NCBI GenBank assembly: GCA_903873395.1 | Contig: CAIQOJ010000054.1 | Coordinates: 1 to 64,000 of the forward strand | Source of the DNA: an uncultured Acidimicrobiaceae bacterium | GTDB taxonomy: Bacteria; Actinomycetota; Acidimicrobiia; Acidimicrobiales; RAAP-2 | Reading direction: 5' to 3' | DNA length: 64,000 nt | In this document: positions 61,534-64,000 of the stretch, piece after piece | Layout: each line of letters starts with the position of its first letter | Numbering within the stretch: the stretch's first letter is position 1 | Made by a program: the position numbers and the translations under genes | Notes under the pieces: generated by a model | Seen by the model: the letters and a program-made list of their open reading frames with translations, nothing else | What the model was told of the DNA's origin: nothing | The model's database searches: none

Positions 61534-61569
61534 ATGACTCGAAGCCTGACTCGAAGCATGACTCGACTC
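61534..61569. repeat. 12-bp tandem repeat, 3 copies
   Basis: Unit atgactcgaagc at 61534, 61546 and 61558 with one to three changes. Lies in the 250-bp gap between the convergent L,D-transpeptidase and enoyl-CoA hydratase genes, which otherwise shows no gene. Confidence 0.82.
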
Positions 61570-61574
61570 TGGGC

Positions 61575-62399
61575 TCAGCGGGCTGACGGAAACTCCGGTG
61601 GACGCCGCTCCTTCACGGCGGCAACGCCTTCAGTTGCATCGGGACCAAGGAAGCCCAGCATCTCGAGCGCCAACGACTCACCGAAGATGGGTGCGGCTTG
61701 GATCATCCACTGGTTCATGATCCGCTTCGTCCACTGCACTGCCGTCCGACTGCCCGCAGCCAACCGTCCGGCGATCTCGAGTGCCTCAGATACGACCACG
61801 TCGTCGGGAACGCATTTGGTGACAAGTCCGATCCGCTCAGCTTCGGGTCCGTCGACGAAATCTGCGGTCATCAGGTAGTACTTGGCACGAGCCATGCCAC
61901 ACAGCAGTGGCCAGAGGAGTGCCGCATGGTCACCAGCGGCCACGCCAAGGCGGGCGTGGCCATCGGACAGGCGGGCCGAGGTGGCCATGATGCTCACATC
62001 GGCCAGAAGGGCCACAGCCAGGCCAGCACCGACAGCCACTCCATTGATTGCCGAGACAATGGGTTTGACCGAGGCCAGCATGCAGTCGACCACGGCCTTG
62101 GCGTCTCGCCACTGCTCCAACATGACCTCGTAGTCCGTCGTCATCCGCTCGACCATGGCGAGGTCGCCTCCTGCACTGAAGGCTCGACCCGCTCCGGTGA
62201 TGACCGACACGGCCACCGAGTCGTCGACATCGACGACCGACCAGACCCCAGCGAACTCCCGGTGCAGCCGCTCGTTCGCCGCGTTCAGGACCTCGGGGCG
62301 ATCGATCGTGATGAGCAGCACCCCTGGCGTAGGACGTTCGAACCGCAAGTGGGCGAAATCGTCGTAGGTGGCAAAGATGGAAGGTCCGGCATCGGTCAT
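61575..62399 (-). CDS. Enoyl-CoA hydratase/isomerase family protein
   Basis: 274 aa. Crotonase: [10 protein letters not shown], oxyanion-hole segments [11 protein letters not shown] and [28 protein letters not shown]. The segment where canonical hydratases carry catalytic Glu reads G-V-A-A-G-D-H-A, which points to a non-hydratase crotonase. Substrate unknown. Confidence 0.87.
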   Translation of the reverse strand: MTDAGPSIFATYDDFAHLRFERPTPGVLLITIDRPEVLNAANERLHREFAGVWSVVDVDDSVAVSVITGAGRAFSAGGDLAMVERMTTDYEVMLEQWRDAKAVVDCMLASVKPIVSAINGVAVGAGLAVALLADVSIMATSARLSDGHARLGVAAGDHAALLWPLLCGMARAKYYLMTADFVDGPEAERIGLVTKCVPDDVVVSEALEIAGRLAAGSRTAVQWTKRIMNQWMIQAAPIFGESLALEMLGFLGPDATEGVAAVKERRPPEFPSAR

Positions 62400-62457
62400 G
62401 CCTGCATCATGGCCCGCCCACGGTGTGGCGAGGGGGTTCGTCGCCAGTTGCGGCTCG

Positions 62458-63456
62458 TCAGGTACCGACCAGGGGGTGACGAAGTCCCAACTCGGCCAAG
62501 GTCCGCTCGGGTTCCCGGGGCTCGGTCACCGAGGGATCCGCCCCGGACGCGCGGAACACATACAGGTTCCAGTAGGGGGCGAGGTTTGCTGGCTCGATAT
62601 CTGCATAGAGCCGCTCCTCGACGTCGATGCACCTAGTGAAGCCTGCCTCTGTGAAGCGAGCCGTCCACCACTCGAACGAGGCGATGCAGAGGTGGCCCTC
62701 GACGAGTTCACCGTCGGCGTCGACGGCCAGATCGGCCTCTGGCACAGGGCCGAAATAGTCAGCCCCGAGGCCTTGGTAGTGCGCCACCCGCTCGGGACGC
62801 ACCTTGCCCTCGAAGTGTCCGTCTGGGCCGGATCGATTTGGCCCGAACGAAGGAATCGTCGCATAGAGGTGCCCGCTGCAGACCCGGGCCAACTCGGACA
62901 GGGCATCGGGCACCCGATCGGGCGGCAGATGCTCCAGGATCTCGAGCGCGGTCACGAGTTCGAAGGTTCCATCGGGCCAGGGCAGACCCGCAAAGAGATT
63001 GGCCACACGAATGTGCCCTTGCGCACCCGGCGCGGCGTGATCGATGGCGTAGGGAGATAGGTCGCAGCCCTCGGCCTCGAGGCCCAGTTCCCGGAGCACC
63101 TCGACCAGGTAGCCAGTGGCGCAACCGACATCGAGCGAGCGCGTGATCTGGAAGTTTCGCCACAGGAGCCAGCCTGCGATATCGGCGTTGGAAGCGACCC
63201 GGTCGTAGCGGGCATAGCCCGAGCGTCCCTCGCGGTCACCTGAAGCATCACGGCCTTGGCCGAAGTAGTTGCCCCCGTAAGCATCAGGGACGCCGGCACG
63301 CCGGGCCTCGGCCTCGGACGCTGCCCGGTCGGCGACATTGGTGAGCTCGGCTCCCGTGCGGGTCAGCACGGCGCGGAGCGTGTTGCTGCGGGCCGCCATG
63401 TCGACAAGGTTCCGGCGAAGAGTCCCAGCAGCAGATCGCACGATCGGCGAGGTCAT
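62458..63456 (-). CDS. Class I SAM-dependent methyltransferase
   Basis: 332 aa from the ATG at 63456, which overlaps the rdgB stop by 4 bp. Methyltransferase core: S-L-D-V-G-C-A-T-G-Y (motif I, near residue 120), E-G-C-D-L-S-P-Y-A-I-D, and L-E-I-L-E-H-L-P-P-D-R-V. The N-terminal 80 residues are a helical extension; the C-terminal 100 hold W-W-T-A-R-F-T-E-A-G-F typical of the family. Target unknown; coupling to a nucleotide-pool sanitiser is probably incidental. Confidence 0.85.
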   Translation of the reverse strand: MTSPIVRSAAGTLRRNLVDMAARSNTLRAVLTRTGAELTNVADRAASEAEARRAGVPDAYGGNYFGQGRDASGDREGRSGYARYDRVASNADIAGWLLWRNFQITRSLDVGCATGYLVEVLRELGLEAEGCDLSPYAIDHAAPGAQGHIRVANLFAGLPWPDGTFELVTALEILEHLPPDRVPDALSELARVCSGHLYATIPSFGPNRSGPDGHFEGKVRPERVAHYQGLGADYFGPVPEADLAVDADGELVEGHLCIASFEWWTARFTEAGFTRCIDVEERLYADIEPANLAPYWNLYVFRASGADPSVTEPREPERTLAELGLRHPLVGT

Positions 63457-64000
63457 GACGGCATGCTTCCCAGGCGTTCGGCCAGTGCCCTGAACGCTCG
63501 GCCTCGATGGGACACGGCGTGCTTCTCTCCGGCGGACATCTCGGCAAACGTTCGGCCGTCGAATCCCTCGGGAGCAAAGATCGGGTCGTAGCCGAATCCT
63601 TGTTCCCCTCGAGGTTCGTCGGTGATCACGCCCTCGATCGACCCCTCTACCCAAAGTTCGGTGCCATCGGGATAGGCGACAAAGGCCACCGAAGCGAACC
63701 GAGCCTTGCGGTCGACGCCCCCAACGGCACCGACCCGTTGGAGTTCGACGAGCATCTTGGCCACATTGTCGGCGTAGGTGGCACCTTCGCCGGCAAACCG
63801 GGCCGAGTACACACCCGGTGCTCCGTCAAGGGCATCGACTTCGAGACCGGTGTCATCGGCCACGGCAGCCAGTCCGGTGGCTTGACAGAGTGCTCGAGCC
63901 TTGAGCCTGGCGTTCTCCACCAAGGTCTCCCCCGTCTCCTCGACGTCAGCAACGTCATCGGGACGAGGAACCAGAATCAGGCCAGGGACGCTGGCGAGGA
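63453..64000 (-). CDS. rdgB: RdgB/HAM1 non-canonical purine NTP pyrophosphatase (5' end outside window)
   Basis: At least 182 residues are visible; the frame stays open to the window edge and the start lies beyond it. The visible part includes E-E-T-G-E-T-L-V-E-N-A-R-L-K-A, A-D-D-T-G-L-E-V-D-A-L-D-G-A-P-G-V-Y-S-A-R and G-F-G-Y-D-P-I-F, followed by M-S-A-G-E-K-H-A-V-S-H-R-G-R-A. These are the full catalytic and substrate-recognition motifs of the ITP/XTP pyrophosphatase family. Only the N-terminal strand (about 20 residues) is missing. Confidence 0.94.
   Translation of the reverse strand, partial: LASVPGLILVPRPDDVADVEETGETLVENARLKARALCQATGLAAVADDTGLEVDALDGAPGVYSARFAGEGATYADNVAKMLVELQRVGAVGGVDRKARFASVAFVAYPDGTELWVEGSIEGVITDEPRGEQGFGYDPIFAPEGFDGRTFAEMSAGEKHAVSHRGRAFRALAERLGSMPS

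Overview
The window is high-GC, gene-dense bacterial chromosome with many 1-8 bp ATGA/GTGA start-stop overlaps and frequent GTG starts. MurT/GatD, a HAD-PlsC fusion protein, F420-type LLM oxidoreductases, a PPOX/F420 split-barrel protein, NhaA, an L,D-transpeptidase and secreted proteins with GGYW-type repeats together point to an actinobacterium, most likely of the Acidimicrobiia. That placement is inferred from gene content; no rRNA or other marker gene is present.

Left part (1-31.2 kb): a probable SCP2-like/phytanoyl-CoA dioxygenase protein, a MazF/RHH toxin-antitoxin pair, a methyltransferase, tRNA-Val(CAC), an amidase and a VOC protein. A TetR gene then faces a four-gene lipid operon (8437-14802): fatty acyl-CoA reductase fused to a HAD domain, zinc alcohol dehydrogenase, LarA-superfamily protein and PlsC acyltransferase. 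A perfect palindrome lies between TetR and the operon. Opposite it runs a cell-envelope operon of HAD-PlsC, MurT and GatD. Next come LysR, YqgE, enoyl-CoA hydratase, an autoregulated-looking TetR/MFS efflux pair, MscL, and two minus-strand redox operons (nitroreductase/LLM/unknown; CrtC-like/thioesterase/LLM/NhaA) separated by a peroxiredoxin gene.

Middle (31.2-45 kb): exported proteins. These are a GH43-like propeller with six C-terminal GGYW repeats, an operon of ECF sigma factor, membrane anti-sigma-like protein and secreted G1 (glutamic) peptidase, and an FN3 lipoprotein. An ABC1 kinase and a PPOX protein follow. At 41.95-44.9 kb, tRNA-Val(GAC) and a decayed copy of it bound a very GC-rich 2 kb segment holding a truncated DUF2127 gene, a second phytanoyl-CoA dioxygenase and a broken diguanylate cyclase. 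A full-length DUF2127 paralogue sits just outside.

Right part (45-64 kb): an exopolysaccharide or surface-glycan locus (GH26-like secreted hydrolase, three GT4, two GT2, flippase, large GT-C-like membrane protein, hexapeptide acetyltransferase), tRNA-Cys, glnD, an L,D-transpeptidase, enoyl-CoA hydratase, a methyltransferase and the 3' part of rdgB, which runs off the window edge.

A recurring oddity is that many intergenic gaps carry a short tandem array (12-20 bp unit, 2-4 copies) whose unit differs at each place. No transposase, integrase or CRISPR array was seen.
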